The notes: a model not told the origin generated them from the letters alone. A stretch of DNA of 64,000 bases from Epiperipatus broadwayi (GCA_028023455.1 JAQFVV010000049.1:3404536-3468535); one strand, 5' to 3'; counted from the first letter of the stretch, positions 1 to 13,245 are shown. Numbers and translations: made by a program.

Positions 1-1310
1 TTTAAAGACTGTTTTGAGACAAATTAATAATACGAAATTATAACAAAAATAAAATTGTTAATAAATCAATTAAAACGTAGATTATAGCGAAACTATATAA
101 TAATTTATTGAAATGATTTCCCTATGAGATCTTTCTTTGCTTTGTTTGACATTCCATAAACATTTTTATTTATGCAATAAGATTTAGAAATTGATGTTCA
201 AAAACTCGAAAATGATTCTTGAAATTGTCTGTCTGCTGTTAATTTATTTGATACAAATTTAAAGTGGATTTATGATATAACATTTAAAAAATAAAATGGC
301 TTTTATATGCCTCGGCCTTGTTTGGTGTTTAAGTATTAAAGTAGGTTGTTATTAAACCATTTTTCGATAATTGATACTTTAATATTAAACCAATTGAATT
401 TGCATTATTAACCCTTTCAAATTCTCTCATTGAATATTGTTTTACCTGGTGAGAGTTTTTGAAAATTTTCAACCTTTCATTTCTGTATAAAATCTTTATT
501 TTATATTAAAACTCAATAAATTGGATTTGATTTTTTAAAATTTAATTTTATAAATGAATATTTTAAAAAATCACATTTGACCTTTTTAAAATATTAAAAA
601 AAAACGGACTTATAAATAAGAATAGAAAATGCAAATGCTATGATGATGTTAGTATAAACATTTTTTCAGAAAATTAACAATTTTTTTAAATATTTTTTTA
701 AATGTGAACAAAAAAATTTGGATTTGTGGTAAATCTATAAAATTATGTTTTAAAATCTGATATTTGCCTTATAATTATTAAAATATTTGAAAAAAATTCT
801 AATAGTGCCAATTTTACATGTGATGATGTTATACAAGATATAGAAGAGTTTTTCATTGAGCATGGTCAACAAAATGTAATGCCCTAAAAAAAAATCTTTC
901 TTTTGAAAACAGTAAATTAAAAACAATTGATATTTGCTGACTGCCTATAAGATACCAACATCTTCATATTTTTTCTCATATAAAAAAATCAATAAGAGCA
1001 GTTAGGAGAATCTACATTATTAAAAAAATCCTAAGCTAATAAAAATTTAGATAATAGTAAAACAGTAATCTAAATAAGTGGAACTGCCACATTTTTTTAA
1101 AGGAAACATTCAATGATTCTCAACAAATATGAGAGAAAATTAATAAAAGGTTAAAGTTTGGTATGTCTACATTGGTGAACTAGACAGCTATTAAAGGATG
1201 TTGTTCTGAAATATACATGTTACAGAGTGAATGGTCATTTTTTTCATGTGACATAGTAATTAAACAATGAAGGTTTCTAGCACTGTGATTGGAATTTACA
1301 ATACCCCTTG
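1..1310. other. AT-rich non-coding DNA
   Basis: No open frame or RNA gene is recognisable. Around 400-620 lies one diverged copy of a dispersed repeat, recognised by the run of a 'tca(at/ac)aaattggatttgatttt' type motif followed by A/T-rich sequence. Similar stretches occur near 6400-6540, 13450-13560 and 14400-14520. Confidence 0.5.
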
Positions 1311-1377
1311 TATATATATATATATATATTTCACAATGATGGCATTACAAAACCATTATGTTGTCTTTCTGATATAC

Positions 1378-1605
1378 TATTCTTTAAAATTAAATATATT
1401 CAATTTATAGACAACTAAATACTTAAAATATATAAATAATAAATTTATTAATATCTAATCGATTTTCGTTCAAAATATGAACCTTATCAAGATATCTTGA
1501 TAAGGTTCATATTTTGAACGAAAATGATTAGATATTAATAAATTTATTATTTATATATTTTAAGTATTTAGTTGTCTATAAATTGAATATATTTAATTTT
1601 AAAGA

Positions 1606-1608
<3 letters not shown>
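1378..1608. repeat. Near-perfect 230-bp palindrome (foldback/MITE-like)
   Basis: The left arm (1378-1493) and right arm (1494-1608) are reverse complements with a single one-base gap (left 'ctaatcgatt', right 'aatgattag'). The centre is 'aagatatctt' with no loop. A TA array (1609-1656) abuts the right arm, and a shorter TA array (1312-1330) lies 50 bp left of the other arm. No coding sequence is inside. It could be a miniature foldback transposon or a palindrome formed by a replication or repair event. The high arm identity points to a recent origin or to ongoing correction. Confidence 0.9.

Positions 1609-1656
<48 letters not shown>
1609..1656. repeat. (TA)n microsatellite
   Basis: An uninterrupted TA dinucleotide run directly adjoining the palindrome. 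It explains the Ile/Tyr-repeat frame that can be read on the opposite strand, which is not a gene. Confidence 0.95.
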
Positions 1657-1658
<2 letters not shown>

Positions 1659-3360
1659 AACCAAGCAAATGATCAGTATCTTATGACTGATCAAAATCCA
1701 ACATGTTGGGTAGGCCAAAAACTTCATGTCACCTAACAAATGATAATAAGGTTGCAGGCTAGCTACTAGCAATCCACAGTTACACACAGGTATCATATGA
1801 CATAGATTTCAAAACACCACTTCAGAATGTGTCCTCTTGTAGAAAATACCATGTCTAAATATATTTATTAAAATACAAGATTCTTTTTTTATAATTCAAA
1901 ATATTTTACCTCATTTCTTAAGATATCTTCATCTCAAATATAGTTTTCTTTTACAAATTTAATATATCTTAATCTCAGATTTTAAAAACATATTTATCAA
2001 AAATACAGATTTTTTTACAAGTTGGGAATATCTTGATCTCAGTGTTCAAATTCACAATAAAATGCACTTGAAATCAAATGTTAATAATACTTTAACTTCT
2101 TAACAAAAATATGATGATTATTATTTAAAGTAAATATGGAATACTTGACATTTTTTTTTAGTTTATTTTGGAATCTTAGTATTTTAAGAAAGTAGAAATG
2201 AAATTATATAATAACAGAATATTCAAATATTTAAGTAATATATAATTAATTACTTGGGAACATTTCTAAATACATTACAATTATTAAAATATATTTATTT
2301 CACTACTATTGATTATAAAAACATAGAAATATATTTTCTGATGTGAATTTAAAAAAAACAATATCAAAAGAATGTAGAAGGCAATAAGGGCATTATTTAT
2401 GCTGCCAACTATTTGAAATGAAACAAATAATATAACATTTACCCTCTAATAATGCAGGTAAAATAATTAAACAATTATTAAGCAAAATGAATGTGTAAAC
2501 ACTATGTGACCATTGAAATGTACTTTTAAAAAATAATTATGAATGCAAATATTATTATAGTAGATTTTCTGATAAATAGATATCTTTATGCAATGATGTT
2601 ATAATGACAATGAAACAAAAGCATATTTAATTAACAATAAAATATTTATTTATAATGTATAATTAATTATCCATATGATAAAATATTTATTTATGATAAT
2701 TATTATTTTATTTAATTTACTATCTATAATTTATGAATATTATTAATTAAGACATTGGTATACCTGTTGGAAAACCATTTCTACAATTTTATCATATAAG
2801 TGATATTTCATATCCAATAGTTTTCTTATTCACAAAATTCAATCTTAATTTTAAAGCTCAATATCCATAACATAAAACAATATACCTCTACCACTTTGTC
2901 CAGAATACTAGAAGATATTACAAACTTTATTTAATCAAAAATATTATTAAAATATCAGTGTGGACATGCTTAACAAATATTAATACAATAGCAGCCAATA
3001 TTAAGCAATATAAAAAAGAAACACTTATAACATGACCAATACCTACATTGGGGCAAGAAAATAATGATTCTTGACACTGTTAATATATTTGAAATTTAAA
3101 AAAAAATTATAGTGGAGCTAATAATAAATTGTAAAACTGCACATGTTTGTGGATATACACCAAAATATATTCTAATTTTAGGCATAGTAGACAAGGGAAA
3201 GGTAGCAAAAATATGATTGAACACTCAATACTATGTGCAAGAAGTGTTAATGAATAAATGAGATGCACTTTTTATCATGGAATGCCTAAATATGTATAAA
3301 AGTAATATGGCATCCACTTAACATTGCCTCAAAAATATTACTGATAACAAAAGGCATGGA
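1657..3360. other. AT-rich non-coding DNA, nothing recognised
   Basis: Both strands are full of stops. No transposon protein motif, tRNA or strong repeat was seen. Confidence 0.5.
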
Positions 3361-3415
3361 ACATCATCATCATCATCATCATCATCATCATAATAACAAC
3401 AACAACAACAACAAT
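3361..3415. repeat. (ATC)n/(AAC)n compound microsatellite
   Basis: About nine ATC units followed, after 'ataat', by about six AAC units. A simple-sequence tract with no coding context. Confidence 0.95.
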
Positions 3416-3803
3416 TGTTCATCTCACATGGACATACAAAAAGGCACATAATTCATTCACTCAGTTTAAGATTATATAAATATTGATAAACTTACTATTG
3501 CATAACAATGATAACACTTACATATAAATTATTTAAAATTTTCACATATATACTGATATTTATCACACTTTCATTCAAAATATTGTTAAGAAATATACAA
3601 AAAGCTGTTATACCTCTGGTACAATAATTTGCAATTTTAAATATTCATTTGGAAAAACTCGGGAATAATAAATTAACCTATAAATATCTTATCCATTCCA
3701 TTCCTCTAACACCTCTCATACAAACATATTTATAATATAATAATAATTAATAATAATTATAATAATAATATAATAGTATACTAATTCCAAATATACCAAA
3801 TGC

Positions 3804-3813
3804 ATACAGTATT

Positions 3814-3859
<46 letters not shown>

Positions 3860-3869
3860 AATACTGTAT
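3804..3869. repeat. Inverted repeat enclosing a (TA)n array
   Basis: The arms 'atacagtattacaatat' (3804-3820) and 'atattgtaatactgtat' (3853-3869) are exact reverse complements. They flank a TA array, so the whole unit is one long palindrome. It is followed by a second short TA run. TA arrays with symmetric flanks recur near 58.6 kb. Confidence 0.9.
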
Positions 3870-6800
3870 ATATATATATATATGAGATTTAAAAGTTCTT
3901 TCCTCTGTAAAGAAATTATTTCTTTATGTAAGTTCTTTTATACACTGTCATTCACTAAGGTAGAGTAGACACATAGAGATGAGAATTCATAATAAAATTT
4001 CTTAAAACAATATTCGCAAATGAATCTTCACTACTTTAAATAATAACAGAGAGTTGATAGCAGACAAATTCATATTAGCAAACACTTCTCTTAAAACACA
4101 TTTTAATGGCAATTAGTGTTGCAGGACTGATGAGTAGAAGGATAATCTTAATTGTAAATTGCTTTTTATATAGTTTTATTATTACCAATTTATTTTTGAG
4201 CTATTTTATTATTTCCTTTTTTAAAAAGTATATCAGCTAATATATGTCTGCAATAGACAATTTGGAAAACCTATTCAAATCAATTAATAAATAAATGCAT
4301 TTGAGATGAGTAGCTATATTATTCATTTTAACATAAAGCAATTTGAACATAGTTTTTCATTATGATAGAAGGTTAATTTTATAAATATGTCTTTTATTAT
4401 AATTTTTATAAGACAAATTTAAATAATTGTCTCTGCTTTTTTAAATAGATATAATACTTTTATAAAAGTTGGTCATTCTATATCTTAGCTTGATACATGT
4501 ATATGGACTTTTTAATAATTATAATCATTATTAATAATTAATTGAAAGTTAGTTGAATCTTGCTGAGTATAGACTTATAGCAAAAAGTTCAGAATTTAAC
4601 AGATGTTAGATAAAAAGGAAGCAATATACTTTTACTTATGTGATTTTCTTTTGGTTTCTTTGGGAAAATATGAGAATTTTCCTTAGTATCTTTTAGAATT
4701 ATTGTTTAATAATTTAGTTGAATCCATGTTTTTAGGAGAAAACACTGCATGGACAACCAAATCTATCGTGATGATGACAAACAATAAAACTTTACATTTT
4801 AACATTGACTTAAAATAATCAAATGGAAAACAAACAATGCACTTCAAAACTAAAATATAATTAAAATTTAAATGAAATGATGTGTGAAGAAGTAGAAATA
4901 GAAGTAGAAGTAGGAAGTGTTTGTATTTTTTATTACGTCTACTTTTATACTAGTGTGTATGTTTGCTTTTCTCCACCAAAGCACCAAAATTAATAGTGCA
5001 TTGTATATTTATCAGACAATGAATTACAAGTCGGCATTATACTACTTAAATTAATAGTCATTATTGACTTTTAATTGATGTAACTTTGAACTCTGTAGTT
5101 TAAATCCAGACAATTTAGACATGTCATGTCTAGATGATAAATGAACTTGTTCATTAACAATTTTTATTAACCCTAAATAAGTACTAAATTAATTATTTAA
5201 TAAAATTACTAACTGTTTTTCAAACTAAACATTTTTTATTCAAATACTATTTCTTTACCCTTTCTCTTGCATTATTTTAAAGATTATTTTTTTAATTATA
5301 AAATTAATTGAATGTATCCAATTTTTTAAAATACACTATTAGTAAATATTTTTAACTTTCAACAAGTCACATGCATGCTCCAACACTCACTCACATACAT
5401 GCACATTAATATAATTATTTTTAATACAATGAAAATAAATTAGCTATTAATTGACATTTAAAATCAATTAAAAATTAGAGCTACTTTCACTCAGTTATAC
5501 TTACTATTTTAAAATTCTATTTCTAAATACTTTGATATAAATTGGTATTTAATAAATCATAATTATTATTTTAACACCATTTATTTTAAAAACCAACAAC
5601 CAAAATTCAAACAAAGTTAACTAATAATTTCAGACAGTATAAAACAGTTTGTCTATTAAATCTAGTTAAAATATATTAAGCTCTAGATTAACACTTTTTT
5701 AGTTTAAATATTAATTTTATTTTCAAGTACATATTAAACAACGTAAGACAATCTTTTAAATACTGCTAACTAATTGAGCTAACTGAATTACTTTAACTTA
5801 TACTATTTAAACATATAATTTAATATTTTTATTATGATAGCTCAGATAAAGCGTTTTACTTAATTATATAATCTTATATAATTAAAAACATTTTAATGCC
5901 TTAAAACATATATCTAACCCAAAGGGTTAAATATATGATTACAATATATAATAAAACATCAAATAATAAAGTTAGATTTTTAAAAAATATATGCTGCATC
6001 AACCATTCTGCAATAAAATTAATAGTGCTCTTAATTATTGCTTTTATTTAATTTACTATTTTTTTCTGTCTGTCTGAATTTTCCGATCTAATTAAAACTT
6101 TGGAAACATATGTATTCCTGATGTATAAAAATTTCAATTTTATATAGATTTATTATTTTTTATAATACTACCATTTAGTGGTGTTAAATTATATCTAAAT
6201 TTTATTCATAAATTTTAAAACTATGTAAAACTAAAAAGAAAAAAAAGCAACAATAAAAAAAGATGCTTATATTCACAGAAATGCATTAGAAAGTAAAAAA
6301 AAAAAGAAATTAACTCTTTGATAGAGTGACATTTCTATTGATTTCCTTGGTGATTTTTTTTTTTTATCAATATTCAACATCTGATTTTAATATTTAAACA
6401 TTTATTTTATATGAGAATTCAATAAATTTGGCTTGATTTGTTAGAAATATAAGTTTACAATTGAAAAAAGTTATATAAAATTATATTTGAATTTTGTAAA
6501 TATAAAATAAAATTATAAAATAAAACACATAAAGTGAGCAATAACAATTTTTGTTTATTGGTTAGCTGTTTAAATAATATTATTGTTAAAATTAAATTTA
6601 AAATAAATCTTTGTTATTTGAATTTGATTTATAAAATCTGAATAATTTTTTGTTAAATTATGATAACATTATTAAGTTTCATCATAAAATTGAAAGTTGC
6701 ATTTATATTTATTAGAATATCTTACAAATTCTATACAAACTATGTTTGACAATGTTTGACAGTATAGAATGAATTTAATTTCCATTTCATCATTACTTCA

Positions 6801-7950
6801 ATATTCGTTCTATCTGTTTTTAAAAATGAAACACATTTAAAAAATTTCATATATATATATATATTAATAATTGTTGTATAAATATTTTGTAAAAATAATC
6901 ATACATATTTTATTCAATGTTAGATATAACATATTTTTTTACCTGATTACACATAATAATAGAATAGAAATGTACAAATTTGTTGTTATGCCCAAAAGAA
7001 AAGAATATAATTCTGCTTATTCTGTCTTATGAAAGTATTGTTACTGAAACCATATTAGGATATTTTGAGAGATAAAAACTATATAGGAATTTTAGTATTT
7101 TAAAATAGAATTTGATAAATTCAACAGAGATTAACATCTATTCATTTATATTTTAAAAACATATTTCAATCAAAAAAGATTTCATTCATTTTCTGAAGTC
7201 AAAACATCATTTATTTCCATTATGATCCATTTTATTTAATATTTGCAAAGTTGAAATATCATTTGTTGGGTTTTTTCATTTATAAGTATATTTTTTTTAC
7301 CAAATTAAGTCCAATTTATTCAATTCTCATATGTAATAATTATTTAATATTAAAAACTAAAGTTGATAAAAAGTTCTACTAGAAAAAATACAACCTGTCA
7401 CAGTGCAGGTGAATAATTTATTTTATTGCTACAACTTCGTAGTGGTATAATTGAATAGAGTATCTGGTTTTAATGATGTCCATAAAAATTTGATATTTTT
7501 GCTGTGTAATATTCAGCTTGAATCTCATAGGAGATTTATTCTTTAATATATTTATATTATTGTGCTTTTTTAATTTTTTTAAAAATGGTAGTTGCAACAA
7601 GAACATAATTTGATTTGCACTCTTTTGCTTGTTAGCAAGTATGAACAGTGATATGAAAAAATCCTACATTTTATTCCCAGCTTTTGAAAGAGAAACTTGC
7701 ACTATTCTTTAAAGTTGTTTTTTTAAAAAGAAAAGTATATGTCGAATTTTACATCAACAATATACAATATTATAGATAAATCTCAACTTATTAACTTTTT
7801 TCAACAAACTATATAAGTAATAAATATTTTTATTATACTTGTATTCGATTTTATAATTAGTTCACATAAAAGTATATAATGTACAAATAATTTGTTGACA
7901 AATATTTGACCGATTTCGCTCCTTTTTTTAATTTTAAAGTATTACAATAT
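3870..7950. other. AT-rich non-coding DNA
   Basis: No coding or RNA gene recognised. A diverged copy of the dispersed repeat also seen near 500 and 13450-14520 lies at roughly 6380-6540 ('tcaataaatttggcttgattt'-like core). A short TA run lies at 6850-6863. Confidence 0.45.
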
Positions 7951-7954
7951 TTTA

Positions 7955-8330
7955 CATTACTTATTTATTTCATAAATACAAATATTATAAAATGCTAGAA
8001 TTTCAATTACATATCTATAATTTAGTCTGTCAAAGTTTAACGATCTAAATAAAAATATCTCTATATAATTTAGTATCAAATATTTTACTCATTTTCATTT
8101 ATTTTATAAATATTGAAATATTATATTTTCTGTTCTATATAAAATATTATTTATTTCATAATCACAAATATTTCAAAATGTTATAATTTCAATTTTATAT
8201 TTATCCGTAATTTATTAGGTCAATATTTTATTAATCTAAGTGCTAATTTAAGAGGCCAAATATTTTATCAATCTACATTATATTTATATTTTAAAATAAT
8301 TTTCAACTATATAACTAGAACGTAGAAATA
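7955..8330. repeat. Diverged tandem repeat, about 190-bp unit
   Basis: Unit 1 starts near 7958 and unit 2 near 8147. Both read 'ttatttatttcata..', then an 'atttcaatt' block and a 'taattta..gtc' block before a 'tctaa' segment. Divergence is substantial, so this is an old duplication. A partial third match ('atttcaattacatatttata') occurs near 8503. Confidence 0.6.
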
Positions 8331-8570
8331 TATATATAAGCTCCCAGAAATAATACTATGAATTCATCATTTATCCATGAGAATATTAGAATTAATATAT
8401 GTATATATATATAATTTAGGATGTTAGATTTTGATATTCACAATTTAGTTCTGTATACTATTTTGTATACTGCATATTAAAAGATTTCCAAAATTTTTGT
8501 ATTTCAATTACATATTTATATATAGTGGTTATTCTGTTTCTAAATTTAGTTTCTACATCTGTCAAGAATA

Positions 8571-9414
8571 ATGGATTGGACTATTCCTGGTCCCAACTCC
8601 TAATACTATGATTCTGATGCAGTGTCTGATTATAATTCTGTAGATATGAGAAGTATGGCAAGGTCAGATGAAGTTAGTTTTCAAAGTATGGATTAGAAGC
8701 AAAGTGGCAGCAGTGATGAGAGTGTTTCTGAAAATGAAGATACCACTGAGTTATGGGAGAATACATATATAAAAATACCCCTCCACACTCATATTCCCTA
8801 AGGTTTTTCTTCAATGAGAAACTGGGTGTTACTGTTGGTATATGTTTATATGACCAAGCTTTACAATTTCACTAAAGATTTTTTTTCCACATTGCTCCAA
8901 AAGAATGTTGACAAACAAACCTTTATACTGAGCATTGCCATTGTAAGGGCATAGACATATAGGCATAGTAAGACCATGATGTTACAGCAGAAAACTTCCT
9001 GCAAAAAGGAGTTGAGGCTATTTTTAGGAATCCCACTTTAGTTATGGTCTTGATGATCAAGAAAAATATTTATATACAAATTTTTTCAACTTAATACAAG
9101 TACTACATAATCTTTGTTCTTGCAGTACTTGCATTTTCTGATAAAAAACATTTCTTAAGTGGTGCACATACCAAATCCAAAGATATTTATGTTCTATGAA
9201 GTTATGGAGTACTTTGTGCTCTGTGTATTCTAGAGCAGGGTCTTAGTCTGTACAAGAGTTGATGCTCTGTGAAGAATGTCTGAGTTGGAAAGCATATAAT
9301 GCTAAGAATAGAACCTGTTGTATGATAAAAGATTTTGGTCTTTGTGAGGCAATAACTGGCTATATTTATCACTTTGTTTTGTATACTGGAGCTGAAACAG
9401 TATACACACAGTAA
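8571..9414 (+). pseudogene. Decayed piggyBac-family (PGBD-like) transposase
   Basis: A cut-and-paste DDE transposase relic. The 5' part, from an ATG at 8571, encodes an acidic Ser/Asp/Glu-rich stretch interrupted by stops, as in piggyBac N-termini. The clearest part is 9247-9411, an open block reading ELMLCEECLSWKAYN, then FGLCEAITGYIYHF and VLYTGAETVYT. This matches the family pattern 'DESL..W+GRLS+++Y....+FGIK...LCE..+GY...F.+YTG', the segment around the second catalytic Asp. That Asp is not preserved here (Gln/Glu instead). The intervening 8.75-9.24 kb carries several stops and frameshifts. No intact terminal repeats were identified. The family is assigned from motif order; subfamily is open. 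Confidence 0.75.
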
Positions 9415-9844
9415 TATATTACTATCTATGAGCATGAGAAGTATAATAACTAATCTTTCTTATTGCAGTGCCAAATGCATGTAATATAATATGCACTTTA
9501 TCACTGTTTCACAATGCTTTAATTACCACCCTCTTTGACAGTTTCGATTGCTCCAGGAATCTTTTTCAGAACTACATCATAATACAAATATATGAATATA
9601 AATATACATGAACATATAATTTACATTCTAAATATACATCTTATAATCATCATTTATTTATTAACTTTTAAATATTATTATTTTACCCTTTTTACATTCT
9701 ATATTTATTAATTAAAACCTCCTATAATCATATATATATTCTATTTTTATTTTACTGTTATTACTCTTTAAATATTTAACTCCAAACTTTATATCTTTTA
9801 TATTTTACATTATTATTATTCATTTAATTATCACTCAATATTTA
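9415..9844. other. AT-rich spacer, nothing recognised
   Basis: No coding or RNA signal between the piggyBac relic and the minus-strand Penelope-like copy. Confidence 0.45.
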
Positions 9845-9845
9845 T

Positions 9846-10891
9846 AATTTATCCAGCAAACATGAAAATAATGTTATTATCAAGCCAAGTAAGAATATCA
9901 GAAATGGAGTTTATTTGCATTAATGAATAACTGATGTTCATGAGATCAGCTTTAATAATGTTAATCAAAAGTTCCCTGTTGATAGAGCTGTAAAACTCTG
10001 TTATGTTGAGAGAGATAATTTTATATGCAACTCCTAATTCTGAGCTCTTAATGAGAATGACAAAGATCAAAGGGTGACTCAATAATGCAAGCACCTTAAC
10101 CTAGTTGAGATCAATTAAACATTGGTTAACTATTTAAGCAGTGCTATAACATTGCATGCCTCCAAAATCTAACATTAACCTAAACAAAGTACTTAGCTTG
10201 TGTAACTTGGCAATGACAAACATTTACCTAGGTGTAGTAGAAGATGGATAAATTTTATACTATTCATTCCTGGGAGCCTTGTTGCAGCATTTCAAGTTAC
10301 TAATAAATGTATCCTTTTTCTGCTCTAGATTGAAATTGGGAAGAGCATTAACTTTCAATTTGTCTACCTGAAAACACATGTTATTGACAAAGTTGGGTTT
10401 GTTCATAAAAACAAGTCTATTGCCTTTATCTTCATTTAAACAAATTAAATCATTTTCAGTAAGGAACTGCTTGGTGGCATAGATGTGCATTCTTCAATTA
10501 ATATTGGAGGCTTTGATAGATCATAGGCATATACACTTTATGATTTGAGAGAATTTTGTCTTTGTTCAAGTTTTCTGAGAGACCCACCTTAACATCAGGT
10601 ATAAACTCCATGATTTGTGCATTCCATTTACCACAAATGAATCTTGATCCACATTCAAGCATAGTTTTGACATTGGAAGGTGAAATTTTATTGGTGATGT
10701 TTACAAAAGTTACAAAAAAAACCATTAACTTCCTGTTTGTCAGTGAAAAGGGCAAATTTACATGTATTTTTTAAATGAAACTTTGCAGACGCATTATTAT
10801 ATTTATCTTTAAATGAATTCCAGAATAATAGTATTAGCCAAGATTGTATTAAATTGCTTTTTCTCCTTTTTAAGGGTGCCTTTACATTCAT
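9846..10891 (-). pseudogene. Penelope-like element RT fragment (minus copy)
   Basis: Remnant of a Penelope-like retroelement reverse transcriptase. Reading the minus strand from 10891 down: a divergent N-terminal region; a block at 10490-10260 with LNEDKGNRLVFMNK (the family's '..ADKGN..V.M.+..Y' motif); a decayed 'pkfhK..+PLRPI+d' region around 10230-10110; and the block at 10094-9849 with SLNITEFYSSINRELL, equivalent to the 'SFDV.SLYT.IP' motif A, and WLDNNIIFMFAG just before the catalytic half. Stops and frameshifts separate the blocks. The copy ends at about 9846, before the catalytic YxDD region. It is homologous along its length to the plus-strand copy that follows. Confidence 0.8.
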
Positions 10892-11429
10892 TAATAATCA
10901 TGTTAAGTAAAAGTAATTGTAACTACATAGTGATATTATCATGGGTTATATGTATCAAAGCTGGTTTTAATTCTAGAAGTTAGGAATGATTTTATGTTGT
11001 GTGCATGTCTGGAGGAATTCCAGGTGCTGGTCAAGAGTGCAAGTTGATAGACTGAGTCATAAAATCTGTTTGTGCTGAAAATTATAATCCACAATATATT
11101 ATAATTATAAAGATATGACACTTTCCTGAGACAAGTGTAATATATCTTGTGTGTGCTGCAATGCAATAAAAAAAGTTATAGTTAAATATATCAACAATAT
11201 AAAGGCAGCTAAGCACTTTTGAGGATAGAAAATGTCAATATAATCATAGCACTAGTTAGATCATGGGAAAAATGATATTATATATATAAGCAAAATTATA
11301 TTCAAAGCTTATGCAATGAGACAAGAAAAACCTTGGCTAATACTATTATTCCATAATATATAAAATAAATGTAATAACATACCTGAAAACTTCTTAAAAT
11401 TTATGCTTTTCTCACCAACAAAGAGGCAG
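10892..11429. other. Spacer between inverted Penelope-like copies
   Basis: Separates the two head-to-head copies. A 75-codon minus-strand frame (11166-10939) lies upstream of the minus copy and could be a remnant of its 5' part, but it shows no recognisable motif and none was matched in the plus copy. Nothing else was seen. Confidence 0.4.
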
Positions 11430-13245
11430 TTCATGTTTTTTCATACGAAAATACTACTTTTGTAAACATTACGAATAAAATTTAGCCTTCCAATTTCAAA
11501 ACTGTGCTTTAATTTGGACAGAGATTCATTGGAAGCAAATGGAATGAACCAATCATAAAGTTTATAACTAACATTGAGGTGGGGTTCTCAGAAAAGCTGA
11601 ACAAAGACAAACTAATTGTTTAAATTGTAAAGTCTATGTTCCTCAGACCTACCAAAGCCACCACTCTTAATTGGAGAATGCATATCAATCTCATCAAAAT
11701 TTTTTTTGCTGAAACAATTTAACATGTTTAATGAAAGATAAAGGCAATAGATTTATCTTATGAACAAAGCAGACTTTATCAATAAAATGTGTTTTCAGAT
11801 AAACAAATTGAAAGTTAATGCTCTTTGCAATTTCAATCTGAAGCAAAACAAAAATAAGTTCATCATTGACTTACTATATAAATACTGCAAGGATCATCCA
11901 TTTGCTGCTATACCTCTGTGAATGTTCACCAATGCCAAGTTTCACAAGTCAAATATCCTGCTTGGGTTAATGCTAGATTTTGGAAATGCACACTATTACA
12001 GCACCACTAAAATCATTCACCAGTGGTTAACTGATCAACTAGGTTATGGTGCTTACACTATTAAATCATCCTTCGACTTAGTCAATCTCATTAAGAGCTC
12101 AGAATTGGGCATTAAATATAAAATTGCCCCTCTTGACATAACAGAGTTATATGGCTCTATCAACAGGGAACTTTCCATTAACATTATTAAAGCTGATCTT
12201 GTGAACATCAATTATTCACCAATGCAAGTCAAATTAATTTTTGATTTTTTACTTGGCTTGATAATAACATTATTGTCATGTTTGATGGATAGCACTATCA
12301 TATGACTGATGTTTGGTCAATGGATCTATACCTTAAAAATTTTCTAGAACATACCTTAATCACATTGAATACAAGCTCCTTCCTAGATACTTCATATATA
12401 CCCCTAACCTTATTTACACTGGGTACATTGATGGTGTCTTTGTGATTGGTCATGAGCTCTTAATTCTCAATATCAAGTCAATCCTTGAAGCAAATCTGCA
12501 TTGGTTTGAATGATAGAGTAGGAAGATCACTACAGGGAATTGGAATATTTTTATATCCAGTTACATATTTGTCTCATAATTGCCTTAAATCAAATTTAAT
12601 TTTACACATCCTTAATCAATCTCTTCATGTGCTCATAAATTTGCTGGATTTTCATCTTTTCTTCAAGAAACCATTTATTATGTAAGCCTGAAACTTTTTG
12701 AAAAATGAATATTAAACACTATCTGAAAGAAATGACTCGAATAGGCTCCAAATACAATTATCTTACAAGAAGAGTGAAAGAAGTTTATTTTAAGATGAAT
12801 GTGAAATGGCTCAAAGATGATAGACTGTCAATTCTACTTCATATATTTCATATAACCAAAAATCTTAACAAAACCCTCTCACCAACACCTTGTATAAGCT
12901 TCAGCATTTCTCCTTCTACTAACAGATTGATAAACAATTCCAAAGATAGGTTTGACATTGATTAACACTATATACAAAATTATAGACTCCCTGGCTGGGT
13001 GCCATATATTACAGTGAAACTCATGCACCCCTCTGTACTCAGTATTCTCAACATCAACATCTAAGAGCCTCAGACAAGCCTAAATATAAGTCAATATTCT
13101 TGGAGCACCAGAACATCACTGATCATACATATGAACCATTATCTACCACACTTGCTTGCATCAAGAGAAACAACTCTAAGCAAAAAGCCAAAGAAGCTTG
13201 GCATATAGCTAATAACAACAATGCTATAATCTGAAAGGGATCGTG
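11430..13245 (+). pseudogene. Penelope-like element RT fragment (plus copy)
   Basis: Second, longer copy of the same Penelope-like family. In order: a block near 11590 with VGLSEKLNKDK (its counterpart in the minus copy is VGLSENLNKDK); a decayed 'MKDKGNRF' motif near 11730; a 127-codon open block (11922-12305) with FHKSNILLGLMLDFGNA and LDITELYGSINREL (motif A region); then, in other frames, WLDNNIIVMFDG; then TGYIDGVFVIG near 12424, the equivalent of the RYxDDIF catalytic motif with the second Asp replaced by Gly. Basic blocks follow to about 13245. At least three frameshifts are needed to read it, so it is dead. No GIY-YIG domain was found at its 3' end. Confidence 0.82.

Noticed and set aside
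1599-1796. 65-codon minus-strand frame with Ile-Tyr repeats
   Set aside because: It is translation of a TA microsatellite and flank.
3361-3415. CRISPR-like regularity
   Set aside because: Trinucleotide repeats without spacers; a simple microsatellite in a eukaryotic genome.
4117-4140. CUGAUGAG match near 4125
   Set aside because: No GAAA or pairable stems nearby.
9202-9435. 77-codon minus-strand frame
   Set aside because: Antisense shadow of the piggyBac block, which has the family motifs on the plus strand.
10556-10774. 72-codon plus-strand frame
   Set aside because: Antisense to the minus-strand Penelope-like copy.
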